Shown one piece after another: positions 38,201 to 49,940 of a stretch of 64,000 bases of DNA. The stretch covers positions 1 to 64,000 of the forward strand of contig VZRZ01004300.1 of assembly GCA_013398175.1 (NCBI GenBank), given 5' to 3'. The stretch comes from Climacteris rufus (Eukaryota > Chordata > Aves > Passeriformes > Climacteridae). Position numbers and translations under genes: made by a program. The notes beneath the pieces were generated by a model, which saw only the letters and a list, made by a program, of their open reading frames with translations, had not been told where the DNA came from and did not search any database. Within the stretch, counting starts at the first letter, position 1; every line of letters begins with the position of its first letter.

Positions 38201-40132
38201 TCTTGCTCTGGGTATAAATTAGAGCTTGGTAGCAGAAATAACAAGAAGCACTTTTTGCCAAAGAAGTCAGAAGACACAGAAGCAAGTGGATACAGTAAAT
38301 ACTTACTGCAATAAGTATAGCAGAAGTGAAGGGAAAAGAGAGAAAATTTAAAAAAAAAATAATTAAAACTTGCCTATGACAATAGAAATTTCTGTGCTCT
38401 GATGGGAAAGTCACCCAATTAACATTTCTGAGAGATGCTTGCTAACAGGTTTTTTTAATTGCATGGTTTTTATCTGACCTACCTCATACACCTTTAACCT
38501 TTAACTAACTAACACCTTTAACTTTAATGTCAAAGTAACTTTAATGTTTACAGCAAAAAGCAAAGCTGCAGGGAGATGAGCACTTAACCTGTAGCATTCA
38601 GTACACCTTGAGGCTCATTTCTAAATGAGTACTCAAAGGAAGAATTGCTTCCTTTGGTTTAAGCTAGAATAATTATTTTCAGTGTTCAATTAACTGATTA
38701 ACTAAAACCAGCATTTGAGAGGTGACAGCATTTAGAATTAAGCAGGACCATCAAAACAGAGAAATACACTGAAAGTCCTAACTCTTAGCAGCATTAATGG
38801 AAACTATTTAACAACAAAGTGTTCAGTAGATCAACCTATAATCGATTTGCTGAAGCTGTCCTCAGGTGGATATCTGCCACTAATTAATAAAAGCTGGGAG
38901 AACCATAAAGAGATGTCTTGAACTGGGTAGAAGACTATTTATAGCTAAATATAATTTTACTCTGTGTAGATTTATTTGCTTTTGACAACTATTAAGTGAG
39001 GCAAATTAAACAGAAAAGTTTTATTTACGTTAAAACCGCAACTACTACCAGAACTAACTACTATTGCATCAAACTCCATCATCAAATTATTGAAAACTCT
39101 ACTATCAAGATCCTCCTGGAGAAGACAGTCATAGCCTGAGCAGTAAAACTACACATAATATACATGAATTTTCATTTGAACATCACGTAATACATAACAT
39201 ATAAATGAATACCTGTGATTTTTATTCAGGTTTAACATACATTAGTTGGCTTCCTGCTATGTCCAGCACTTTCTGATGCAGTCTCCAGAAATACTTTTTT
39301 CTTTTAAATCTTACTGCTCTCAAATAATTTTGCACAAAACGGTAACAGATAACAGTAGCTTAGCTGCTATTTTTAGCAGGAAAGAGTTAAGGCCTCAAAA
39401 AATAATCCTTTGTTAATAACATTTATATCTAGATCATATTAAATCTTTAAACAGGTAATCATCTTCTACTAGCTACTTATCCATGCTTGCGCATTTACAA
39501 ACTGTATCATAGAAAAAAAACCCTCCAGAACACTCATTCCTCTGGTTAAGAATGTCCTTTCCTTGACCATAGCTACTGCCAAGCTCTATTGTCAGCTTTG
39601 TTTGCCTGCAAAGATGGCAACATGGATATCACCCCTCCTTCCTCAGGAGACAAAACCTGCTCAAAATCACAAGGAACTCAATTCTCCTGACATTACTATT
39701 TCGAGATCATCAAATACCAGCAGAGAGATTGTGGAACATGGAAATCATGCAAAGAGATGCAGAGGACAAGAGCAGGATAGTCTCAAACACTGAGCTTCAT
39801 TTCCTCTTATTTCTGTGACATAGCTGCCTAATTGCTCCACACTGATTTTGGACAATTAATGTGAACATGGGACTCCCTGTTGGCAATTAAAATCTGGATG
39901 GTATTAAGTATTTCCTGAATAATTCTTCATTATTCACTTCTTTTTGGCATGATTAAAATAGGACTACTAAAATCTGCTTCTCTGACTCACACATCTGAAT
40001 TCACCATTTATATGTCTTATTTATAAACCATGTTGTGTTAGTTGCCTTCATACACAGCTCATTTTTACATTACTGAGGAAGTAGGGGTACCTTACCAGGA
40101 ATGGTTCTGTAGAGCTCGGATGGGCTGCTGAC

Positions 40133-40219
40133 CTTTTCGCTGAAGGGGATCCGCTGATGGCACAGTGGAGGTGCTGTCACTAGGAGAGGGGGAAAAGGGC
40201 AATTCCTCTTCAGTAAGAG
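40133..40219 (-). CDS. TNS3: TNS3 exon 4, tandem duplicate copy
   Basis: Exact copy of exon 4 created by the 245-bp tandem duplication, with its own TATTTTAG acceptor and CGAAAAG|GTCAGC donor. Because the exon is phase 1-1 (87 bp), including both copies would keep the frame and repeat 29 residues; using either one alone gives the normal protein. This copy also retains a stronger downstream donor (CATTCCTG|GTAAGG, exon end 40096) that the upstream copy has lost. It could equally be an assembly artefact, since the window has another clear false duplication. Confidence 0.5.
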
Positions 40220-40274
40220 CTAAAATACCAGTAGTGCTATTAAAATAAATAAATAGAGACAGACATTTTCTTAC

Positions 40275-40355
40275 CATATGTCATCTCTGGTGACAGGGGA
40301 AAAGCTGGTGTGAATGTGACAGCTTCATTTCCATTTTTTATTGTGGAGAAGATTC
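40275..40355 (-). pseudogene. TNS3: Partial duplicate of TNS3 exon 3
   Basis: The 3' 81 bp of exon 3 with its ATG|GTAAGA donor, carried by the downstream copy of the 245-bp duplication. The 5' 37 bp and the acceptor are missing: the sequence before it comes from the intron after exon 4. Reading straight from exon 4 into this fragment meets a TGA after about 15 further codons. It should therefore be spliced out, if it exists in the genome at all. Confidence 0.7.
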
Positions 40356-40377
40356 AGAGCTCGGATGGGCTGCTGAC

Positions 40378-40464
40378 CTTTTCGCTGAAGGGGATCCGCT
40401 GATGGCACAGTGGAGGTGCTGTCACTAGGAGAGGGGGAAAAGGGCAATTCCTCTTCAGTAAGAG
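40378..40464 (-). CDS. TNS3: TNS3 exon 4 of window (gene-proximal copy)
   Basis: 87-bp exon, phase 1 on both sides. The acceptor is GGTATTTTAG|CT. I place the donor at CGAAAAG|GTCAGC because only that site leaves the one base needed by exon 5 (G plus AA gives Glu). The peptide is ALTEEELPFSPSPSDS followed by TSTVPSADPLQRK, aligning with the TALRHPPFSPPEPP...QHK region of mammalian TNS3. This is low-complexity Ser/Pro linker. GTCAGC is a modest donor. An identical second copy of the exon lies 245 bp downstream in the gene at 40133-40219. Confidence 0.82.
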
Positions 40465-40519
40465 CTAAAATACCAGTAGTGCTATTAAAATAAATAAATA
40501 GAGACAGACATTTTCTTAC
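40465..40519 (-). other. TNS3: 55-bp intron between exons 3 and 4
   Basis: GTAAGAAAATGTC to TACTGGTATTTTAG. It has consensus ends and an AT-rich body. Retention would stop translation at TAA after 11 codons. It is near the lower size limit for vertebrate introns. A second copy lies at 40220-40274. Confidence 0.85.
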
Positions 40520-40637
40520 CATATGTCATCTCTGGTGACAGGGGAAAAGCTGGTGTGAATGTGACAGCTTCATTTCCATTTTTTATTGTGGAGAAGATTC
40601 CCCGATCTATTTCATCTTGGCAGTGTACAACAACCAT
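40520..40637 (-). CDS. TNS3: TNS3 exon 3 of window
   Basis: 118-bp exon (phase 0 in, phase 1 out). The acceptor is TCTGCCCTTAG|ATGG and the donor is ACATATG|GTAAGA. It encodes about 39 residues starting MVVVHCQDEIDRGIF (this ATG is internal, not a start) and ending TFTPAFPLSPEMTY. The last part matches the TPAFPVSPETPY segment of mammalian TNS3, and the DxIDxxI spacing also fits. Its 3' 81 bp lie inside the 245-bp tandem duplication, so a second partial copy without an acceptor sits at 40275-40355. The intron that follows is only 55 bp. Confidence 0.88.
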
Positions 40638-40987
40638 CTAAGGGCAGACACAAAAAATCAAAATTACAGTGTGATAATTCTCACTTAACCCTATGACACA
40701 GTGGGGCATTCTTCATTGAATTACAGAAGGTTTCTGTAATCAGATATAATGTGATCTACTGTTCCAGCAGAGAGATCTTGGAACACTGAAAATGTGCAAA
40801 CACAGATCAGACAAGAGCAGGACATCCTTAAACATTGAATTGCATTTCTGAGGTAACTACAGTTATTTGTTCTTATTGCTATGATGCAACTGCCCCATTG
40901 CTTCATATTGATTTTGGATGGAACATAAGACCTCCTACTAGCCACTCACTTCAGTAAGTATTTAGTGAAAAATTCTTGATTGCTTAC
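40638..40987. other. TNS3: Intron between exons 2 and 3
   Basis: 350 bp with GTAAGC and TTAG ends. About 40660-40990 looks like a diverged relative of 39660-39955 in the next intron. Confidence 0.85.
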
Positions 40988-41166
40988 CTCCTTGGTCTCC
41001 CCTACAGCCACTGGTGATCCTGGAATTACAGCCTGGTGAGTAGCAGGAGACTTCATCCATCCACACCTGTTATACAGTGGCTGCCCAGGGACATCATTGT
41101 CATACTGCCCAACACTTAACTTTCTGAGCCTTTTCCCTGTGGCATCATCATCTTGCATACCTGTTC
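40988..41166 (-). CDS. TNS3: TNS3 exon 2 of window
   Basis: 179-bp internal exon (phase 1 in, phase 0 out). The acceptor is TTTGTTTTCAG|GA and the donor is AAGGAG|GTAAGCA. The one base left by the preceding exon plus GA makes the glycine of a GTGMQDDD stretch. The peptide continues with KRLRKLSVGQYDNDVPGQ, which matches the RLRKLSLGQYDND segment of mammalian tensin-3, and ends VAVGETKE. This is still disordered linker with no folded domain. The upstream intron is about 10.8 kb. The reading frame extends through the intron on the 5' side without a stop, but the splice sites and phase fix the exon boundaries. Confidence 0.93.
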
Positions 41167-44100
41167 CTGAAAACAAACCAGCAAGCTGATTAAGAAACTT
41201 TTTTTTTTCAGTTAGAACTGTTAAAACAAACTTCACTATTATGCCTGTAGTGATTATGTTCAAGAATGTGCATGCAAGAACTGTTTTACAAAACCACATA
41301 GGTTTGGAAAAGATATCAGTTGTAGTTAGCTTTGCTGACACCAGCTGGAACATATTTGCAGCCCTTTTGATTCTAGAGGAGTCAGTCAAGCAGCATGTTT
41401 GCTCTGATGCTCGTTTTTGAAGTGATCACCCCCGGTGCCATCGGTAAAGCCAGCCAGCAGGGGCCGCTACGGGCACTCCAGTGGGAAGCCTCTCTTGCCA
41501 TTCCTGACACACAGAGGCTCTTGGCAGAAAAACCATTGCTGCTGTCCAGGACTGCATTTTTCACCCCCCAAAAAAGGAGCTTATTTTTAGCTAAAACAGA
41601 CTATGGCCCTTATAAACTCAGTTCACTGTACACTTTTTGTGACACACATAGCAATCACACTTAATCACAAAAATTAGGTATTAGCTACACACAGGAGCTG
41701 TAATCTTGAGGAACAGCACGAAAGAGGAAGGCAAAACAGCAGAACAATCCAGGATGTTCAAGGATATAAAGTAGTTTTTGTTTCCAAAGTCATTATTAAG
41801 ATGATGCCACTAGATGCAGCTTTATGATTAGCAGGATTTTATACTTGATCATCCACTCGAAACAGCAGGCACTTCCAGTTTACTCCTGCAGCAATTGCTT
41901 TTTCCACCCTCCTTCTTAAGTCAACAGTAAGGATCCACAGAACTTACTGTGTAGTCACGAAAATAACTACATGCATAGCAACTTTTCAAATACTCCTCTG
42001 AGAGCTTCTATTGTCTTTGAGACAATCTGAAAGACAGATCTCTGAGAATTAGCTATTTATCTTAAAAGAACTGAGAATTTCCACAAGAACTTGCTTGGTG
42101 TCATTTAAACCTTTACAATAATTTCCAACTGTAAGTATGTGTGAATGAAGCTCATCTCCTACACACCCTGATGTGGAGCTGTAACAGTAGGAGTCCAAAG
42201 TGTGTCCTTCATCTGAGGCAGCAGGAGGGCTGAATCAGAAACTTTGGTAGAGAAAGATGATAGCATACACCTCACATACACATCAGTTTCCTACCCTGAA
42301 GTAGCTGATGGAAGCTAAGGTGTAAAATCTGGCATGCAGCATAAGAGTCTGTATTATAAACATTTCACCTTGATTGCACTGCACAATTACAGAACAACAA
42401 TGCACAAATACACTTCTGTATACAAGAACAGGTTTTATTCAAGCTTAAAAGAGAGACAGGGATTTCAGACTAAAATCTATGGTACTTAAGTGGTTCTGCA
42501 TGGACATACTTATGTATTAACCTGAGTAACTTGCTGGCAAGTAGTGGCTTATCATAAAAATATTAATAAATCTCTTGTTAAACTACAGAACTAGACACTT
42601 CCAAAAAAAACACCTCTGATAGCATCAAAGGCAGAGTGATAGTAACTGCTATTAAAGCAAATAAATAAATAAAACCCTGTTAGTCACTTTTGAAAATTCC
42701 ACCAATAGGGTTAAATTTCAGGGTCCAAATGAAGCCAGTCATTTGTTTTATCAAGTCAATATTTATAAACCTATCACATTTTGGAAAAGACACAACTGAG
42801 ATTCTGTTTTAATGGTGCACTTCAAAAACTAAAATACTTTTAAAGCATCCATATTTAACTCTTTTTCCCTTGACTTGAATCGTGAAGTGTGGCCTCTCAT
42901 TTATGGAAAGAGCGTGTTCTGAAGGCACTGTGAGCAAACTAGATGCATCACTTAAGACCTTCAAAGCCAGAAAAGGACATGAAATCACAAATATCTTCTA
43001 AACGTCTTAAATGATGCTTAGAATTCATGATGAATTCTACTGAAATTGTAGACACTTAGGAATGTAGACTAAATTCATACTATTCCAGCATTTACCAACT
43101 TTTTGAATTGGATTTCTTTTTTCATTTGTAATTTCTGTAAAGAAAAATGAGTGGGAATCACTGTGCAGAATCTCAGACTATCTAAGACCAGATACTCCCA
43201 GTCCCAGCACTTCTCCACGGTAGGCAATGGGAGCCAGGAACCACACATAAGAGTTTCACTCCATTTGTAACCAAGTTACTACGGTACAGACAATTTATTT
43301 CAGAATATGTCTCTTAGTTAACATGGCCTCAAGACTACTTTATGAAAGAGAATATCTACCTTTTGGATGGGTCAAAACTGACTTTAAAATTTAATGCAAA
43401 TTTTGCTTGTCCCACTAATGAGAGGATTTCTTCATCAATAATATTATACCCTCATGAAGCTTGTAATTTCTACAAAGTTAATGTAGTCCTCAGAAAGCTA
43501 CAAACAGGTCTCTCAGGGAAAATGGACATTATGCTTAAACAGACTGGAATTGCATTACATACCAAAGTCCCAGCAGATGCTGGACAACAGAGGGGAGAAG
43601 TTGAGCTGATATATTTCAATAAAGTTTAAAGCAAATAACTCAAATCTAAGAGATTAAAATTAAGTGAAGGAGTGAGGAAAAAATTACTTATACTTAGTTC
43701 ATTAGTTTCGAAAATGTACTTCAAAGCTGCCTCATTTAATGTAAGAGATGGTTTAAACTCAGTAATTTAAAAGGCACCTTTTACAGTGTAACATGTCAGT
43801 TGCCAAGACTTCCTAGAAGTTACAGAATTCATTTTTGTTTAGCTTAAAGTTTTGGCAGAGCTTCATAAATATCCCAGGAGCACATATTTATTTCTTTGAA
43901 AGCATTTTGTATACTCTCATTTCGCTCTTTGCCCATGTGAACTACAAAAGTAATTTTTTTCCCCAAAGAACAAATCATGACATTCCAACAGATTGGCATC
44001 AGAACAACATCAGGCACTTATCTTGTCAGAAGGTTATCACCAGGCAAAAGCTACAGCTAACAGAAGCATGGCCAGTGGTTAAAAGTTAATCATTGTTTGG

Positions 44101-44928
44101 TTTCTTAAACTGGACTACTATTGAGAGGTATTTATAACTATTAGTAAGAAAAGAATACTATGCTTCAAATCTTGTCTACAGTGGCTTGTCAATAACAGTG
44201 TTGTATCTTGTATATTAGCAGTTGCCCCAGCTAAACTTCAAGACCAATTATGTTAATTCTTCATGTGTTATGCATGCTTGTATTTACTGAGTGCATGAGG
44301 TGCACCATAACAAAGGTCCACATTTACTTTCAGTTACCACAACAACTAGCAGGATGATGCTTACATGTTACTACTTGATTCACAGGGCTTGTGGGCTAGC
44401 CTCAAAACCAGCTTTACCTGAGAGCAGGGCAAGCACAGCATGCATGGTAGAACTCTCTGTGAAGAACTTTTCTTGTGGAGGTACAAAAAGAAATTGATAG
44501 TTGATAGCCCTTCTACCCATCATGGAAGTCCTTATTGTTTCTAAAACAGAACTATCAGTCTTTCCCAAAGCCAAGCATTGCCCATTGAAGACCTTCCCTT
44601 CTACCTAGTTTGTATCACAGCCAACTGTGCAAATTACAGTCCAACTGGTAACCCCTTACAACAGGTAATTCCAAAACAAAGTCCAAAAGAAATACGAAAG
44701 TTTCAGCATCTTGTTGTTTGCTCCTCTAAAAGGGGCTCTAAATCACTTAACTTTGTGCACGCAGAGGTGAAGTTTTAATCATCTGAGTACTACTGCAGGC
44801 CACTCAGCTTTCCTTCTATATCTCTGCATTGTCTTTCTTGATAGAGGGGCATTTTTCTTTTTGCTTTTTAAACAAATATATTACAGAAAATATTTTAAAA
44901 TTCCTATAAACTCACTCAAACTGCTTGA

Positions 44929-45122
44929 ATGAGGTGGGGGGATGGTGTCACCCCTCAGCCTCTTTCTCTCCCAACTAGAAAAACTCGGTGTCCTCAGCCG
45001 CTCCTGACAGGACATGCCTTCCAGCCCTATCCTCTGGACACATTCGAGCACCTTTACATCCTTTTTAAGTGGCAGGGCCCAGAACTGCACACATTAGTCA
45101 AGATGAGGCCACACCAAAACTA
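44929..45122 (-). mobile_element. CR1 LINE fragment, old
   Basis: The plus strand reads GATGGTGTCACCCCTCAGCC through CGAGCACCTTTACATCC to GGGCCCAGAACTGCACACA, the inverted form of a central CR1 3' segment. It has no tail and is short and diverged. Confidence 0.75.
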
Positions 45123-46707
45123 AATACACCTTATAACGCAGGTTTATTTGGCAATACTTCCTTCAATCAATGGCAGAGCAGTTTAGACAATACCAGATGA
45201 TATCAAATCACCAAGAATTAACTTCAAACTGCAGCAATTAACTGTAATTTTTTCACATTTAAATGTAAGACAAAACACGTTTCATTTACAATATCTTCTG
45301 GAAATTACCAAATATTTACATCAGCTTTAGTGTTTAAACAAAATGTGTTAGATTGCTAGATTTTATTCATAATTTTCTATCTAAATGAGTGATCAAAGCT
45401 TGTGTATAGGTGATGTTTTATTTTTCTAAATCAAAAGGTGCTATCAAGCTTTGAACATAATACTGTTAGATGGAATTTCACATTGACTTTAAGAAGTACT
45501 GAAAATCTGGAAAGCAAGAACTGCTACCACCAAAAGGAAAGAAAATTATTCAGTTTCTACAAGACACTTATTTTAAAATTTCTCTGCTGAAACCATCCAA
45601 CTGGTTGCAAACTTGATTAATTTTTATAGCACTGAAATATAAACATCTGAACTTGTAAAACTGATTTTAACCACTTGAATTTCAACCATCAATACTTCAG
45701 CAGCAGTTAAGATCATTTTCTCTGTATCGAGCTTAAGCAGTGTTAACTATACTATTTCACAGGCAGCTTCTCACTTACTTAACTTCATTTATTCCCCAGC
45801 AAGATTTTTGGAATACACAATTCACTTCAATGGTAACCCTTACACAAAAGGCAAAAGGCAACATTTATACATTCAAGAAAATCTGACAAGCTTTTAGGTA
45901 GTTTTAGAAAATTACATATTGTTTGAAGAAACAAAAGGAAAACTTACTAGGATGTTTAATCAACCAATCAATACAACTTAACAGACTCTGCAGACAGACA
46001 AGTTGGAAATCATTGCTGTGTACAAGCATGTCACCCACAGAGGGGCACAGAGAGGAAAAGACAAAGTGCTTGCACTTCAAGTGAACTTCTTACCACAGCA
46101 CCAACTGGTGTGAAAAGTTAGCATGAAATAAGGGACTCTACCAGTTCTACCCACAGACCAATAAATTGCAGGGTTCTGTTGTGAAAGGTACAGTGAAAAT
46201 TTCCACAAAGCTGTTTTTCCAGTGCCCCTTTCACAGACCTCAGCAGAAGTCATGAAGGCTGAAATAACACTCTGGGGAGAATTACGTTAGCATTGCAGAA
46301 ATTCCAGATGCCAATGCCTACACAGCAGTGTTTAAAGACCTCTCAATTACTGTGGAACAAGGGGATTCAATCCAACATGAGGCTTAAGAACACATCAAGG
46401 TAAAAAAAAGTCCGTAAGTTAACTTCTAACAGAGGAGCCTTCAGGAACTATCACAAATACTAAAAAATGTTACCAATAACACTATCCAAATAAAAAGTGA
46501 TTTCCTTCTCTGGCACCGTTTATCTTCTACAAAGTTTAAGATTTTTGAAGAAGGCATGTAATGATCAAGATTTCAAGACAGCTTTCTGCTTAAACCATAG
46601 CAAATCTTATTTTTAAGAATTTAGAATCAGCTTTACAATCACTATTACATACTGAAAGGAAAAGTATCTTCAAAGACAGCAAGACAAAATTTTTGAGCTA
46701 AACATTG

Positions 46708-46788
46708 TGGTGGTGGAAAAAGGATAAGCAAATATACACCCAGTTGAAACAAGTGGGTCTGTATTTGCTTATCCTTTTTCCACCACCA
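46708..46788. repeat. Long inverted repeat (27-bp perfect arms)
   Basis: Left arm 46708-46734 (TGGTGGTGG...CAAATA) is the exact reverse complement of 46762-46788, around a 27-base loop that itself pairs partly (ACACCCA with TGGGTCT). It lies in the exon 1-exon 2 intron next to a CR1-tail-like stretch (CACCAGGATCATCGAGTCC). It could be a folded transposon end or an RNA hairpin. Confidence 0.9.
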
Positions 46789-49689
46789 GTGAAAGAGACC
46801 CACCAGGATCATCGAGTCCAACTTGTAAGGGAAGTATAGGGATCAAACCCATGACCTTGGTGCATTTCTCATGCAAGTATTAAACGAGGATCTTGATATG
46901 CTCAAATTTTCAGATTCACAGATCTATAGGAACACTGTTCCAAAGGGATTAATTAGAACAAAAGCCAACTCTGCTGTGCCTGGGATACCTTCAATGCCTT
47001 AATCTTTCTAAAATGTAATACAAAGTGCTGATGAAGTCAGAAAAATCCCTTTATTCTTGAAAAAATACCCCATATTTAGCAATTACTAACAACAAACTAT
47101 TCTTTTTACCCCTATTTTGAACAGCAGCTTTGTAGGTCTGGACACTTTAGTTTTGTAGCCCTTTTACATTATGCTAAGAATGGGCAGCAAGCCTGTCGTG
47201 AAATCCAAACGCGTATCTCCAAATCATTAAAGAGTTCACAGTGATGCTACACTCAGGCCAACATGCTGAAAATTACAGGACTGATAAAAATTTGTGGACT
47301 AAATACATGACATAAATTAAATTAAAAATTACTGTGCTGCTAAATTAACTAAAATTCAGTCTTTAACTGTAGCTTAAAAATTAATTTAACTATTTATTTA
47401 ATTTAGTTTAAAAGTTGAATTTAGGTAAAATTCTGGTTTCAACTTAAAAATTCAATTTTTACCTTTAATTTAGCTAAAAACTCAAATTTACTGTTAAACT
47501 ACTTTAAAATTAACTCCCAAGTCAGGCACCAAAATTTTCCTGTACAATGGAAGCTACAACAGGTTTTTGTAGTGTATTGTACATACAAATAGGTAGGTGA
47601 GGATTTGGACAAGCTTTGGTTTTTTTTCATTCACAACTTATTTCAGAGGGGCTGTGCTTACCCACAGAATAGTATAGTAAATGGGAACACCTGGAACAGT
47701 TCAATGCTTTTTAAAAATATTATTTAATAAAGTATGCAAAAAGGATTTCTTCCCCTATCCTTTGTCTGGAGAGACACTATAGTATGATTTATGATACTGT
47801 ATCTTGGACCATCTCCAAAGATTTCTTTTTGATACAGGAAAGATCTCTGAAGGTATTCCAGAAGCGTAATCAGATGCTAAGCCACCTCTGTTTTATTCAT
47901 TTCACATTGTTTTTTTGAGGGAGGGAAGCTTTATTTAATGCTCAACTCTTTGCTGAGCTGATAAACTACATAAACTCCAAGCAAAATATAAGACTGTATG
48001 AACCGTGTATCTGTGTTGTCCCTACAACATTAGGTAACCTAGGGAAGTTTTAATATGATCATTTCTCACACCATAACTCACGCATGAAGAAGAATTTGAT
48101 TTAGCTGAGAGAAACAATATAACTTCAACCTGATGGAAAATACAGTTCCTGTCTTCCTCATGCTGGCGAATTTAGATAGAAATGCATCTCTTGGTCACAG
48201 TAATTGAAACAGGCTGCCCCCAATATTGCATGCATGTGTTTCTGTGTTCTGCCTTAGCTTGCTCACATAATTCCTCACCTGCATCTAATATTTTTCTAAA
48301 GATGCAAATTGTAACATTTTAACAGTGAGAAGTTGGGGGGCACAGTTGAGTGACAATGATGGTAGGTTATCATGAAAATGGGTAAAAATCTTTCTGTTCT
48401 CTGCATTTATTAACAGATGTTTGTTTTCACAGTTTTGTAGGTGGAAGCAAAACACTGATTTAGCTTTCCTTCTTTACCCAATAAGCATAAGCCTTGTGTT
48501 AAAAGATGGCTGACTTGAGAAAATAAGTCTTAAAAATATCTTTAACAGCAGGCTGAGGTCATGTATGATTAGGCATAAAAGAATATACAGAGAGCAAAGT
48601 AAATGGAGAACATAAGGCTACAGAGAAAAGCTTACATACACGTCAAAATTTCTTCATGCTACAAGCATCCTCTCATTTAAAATTAAGCACTATTGCAGCA
48701 CTGTGTTATTAGTAAATGACAGCTTCATTTATTACCAGAAACTCATCTCCGCACAACTCAACTCACGTAAAAGGTAAAAATTGGAAAAATCTTAATAAAC
48801 AGTCCAGTGATTCACCTCTGATAAGCAACACACACAACACTGAAGGAGAAGAGAGGTCATCAGCCATTGTTCTACATGGTTCATAAAGATACCTCTTAGC
48901 AAGAAGGAATCCAATGATCCAAAAATGCTGAGCACTTAACCGAAAACATCATTTCAGAAAAAAATCTCAGAACTTTGCTGCATGGGCAGTCAGTAGTTTG
49001 TACCATGCTGACCTATGCTAAGGGTACACATGTATAAAATCATCTAGGAAGAAGCATGAAAGGAGAGGCAGCTGCATATCTGTCAACCAGTGCAGAATCA
49101 TGAGCAAAGAGGAGCAAGAATGCACTAAAATGTACATCCCAGCTGACACAGAGTGAATTCTTAAGCTCACTCTTCCAGCTTTGCAGGGCGCTGGGAACAT
49201 GCTCATGCCTTTTAAGGCATGTGTTTTCTGCATGCTTATGCAGGAAAACCAGGTAATTTAATCATCTTCCCATAATTCAAACCTCAAGTTAGGTGCGTGC
49301 ACACATTGCATCGAGGCCATTCACCTCCAGCAGTGTTTGCTCCCACTCACACAGAATCTCTCATTGGTCCAATCAGCCTCACTCAGACCACTCAACCCTG
49401 ATCTGCCAACTCTCTCCATCACAGACAAATTAATTCTGTTGATGTACTTGTTAGGTCAAGGACTGTTTAAGTCAGAGAGTATAGAGCTCCCCTTAAAACT
49501 CTGGAAGATCAGCCATTGCAAGCAGCTGTTGTTTTGGTTACCCATTATTATTGGCTATATCTTCGTCCCCATGGCAGCCAGCATTTCTTTCTGCTATCAA
49601 TTACAGCTCCTGTGCTGCAGTAGTTTCAATAGCAAATTAAGTGCCTTGGAGGTTCTCCTGCTTGTCCTAATTCTATGAAATTCTATGAG

Positions 49690-49940
49690 GCTACTCCAAG
49701 GTAAAATGAACCACATTCAATGCATTCTGGACTAGGGCCACTCCTCCCAGCTATATGCATCAGCAAACTTGCTGAGGAGGCACTCTACCCCTCCATCCAA
49801 GTGATTAATGAGTTAAGCAAGATTAGACTCAGATCCCTGAGCTACAGGCATCCAACTAGACTGTGCCACTGACCACAACCTTCTGAGGCCTGACATGCAG
49901 GCGGTTCTCAAACCAGTGACTCAGATCAACGATGTATATA
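49690..49940 (-). mobile_element. Probable CR1 LINE fragment, old
   Basis: The stretch CAGCAAACTTGCTGAGGAGG, CCATCCAAGTGATTAATGAG and AGATCCCTGAGCTACAGG to CCAACTAGACTG resembles the inverted part of CR1 encoding the end of ORF2. It is heavily diverged. The borders are approximate. Confidence 0.6.

Larger units (their letters stand above)
17685..40132. other. TNS3: Large intron between exons 4 and 5
   Basis: About 22.4 kb measured from the downstream exon 4 copy. It contains the LTR-CR1-LTR cluster at 18.1-20.7 kb and the CpG island at 28.8-29.75 kb. The remaining 20.7-28.8 kb and 29.8-40.1 kb are AT-rich sequence with no exon or repeat I can name, except the diverged local duplicate at about 39660-39955. 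Confidence 0.85.
40111..40355. repeat. 245-bp tandem duplication, copy 1
   Basis: Begins AGAGCTCGGATGGG and ends GAGAAGATTC; identical to 40356-40600. It contains (minus strand) 81 bp of exon 3, the 55-bp intron, exon 4 and 22 bp beyond the exon 4 donor. No N separates the copies. Confidence 0.95.
40356..40600. repeat. 245-bp tandem duplication, copy 2
   Basis: Perfect repeat of the preceding 245 bp. It is the copy continuous with the complete 5' part of exon 3 (to 40637), so the intact exon 3-exon 4 pair lies here. I see no obvious homology at the breakpoints. Confidence 0.95.

Noticed and set aside
46780..46870. CR1-tail-like segment (CACCAGGATCATCGAGTCC)
   Set aside because: Suggestive but too short and diverged to list as a separate element; mentioned with the hairpin.
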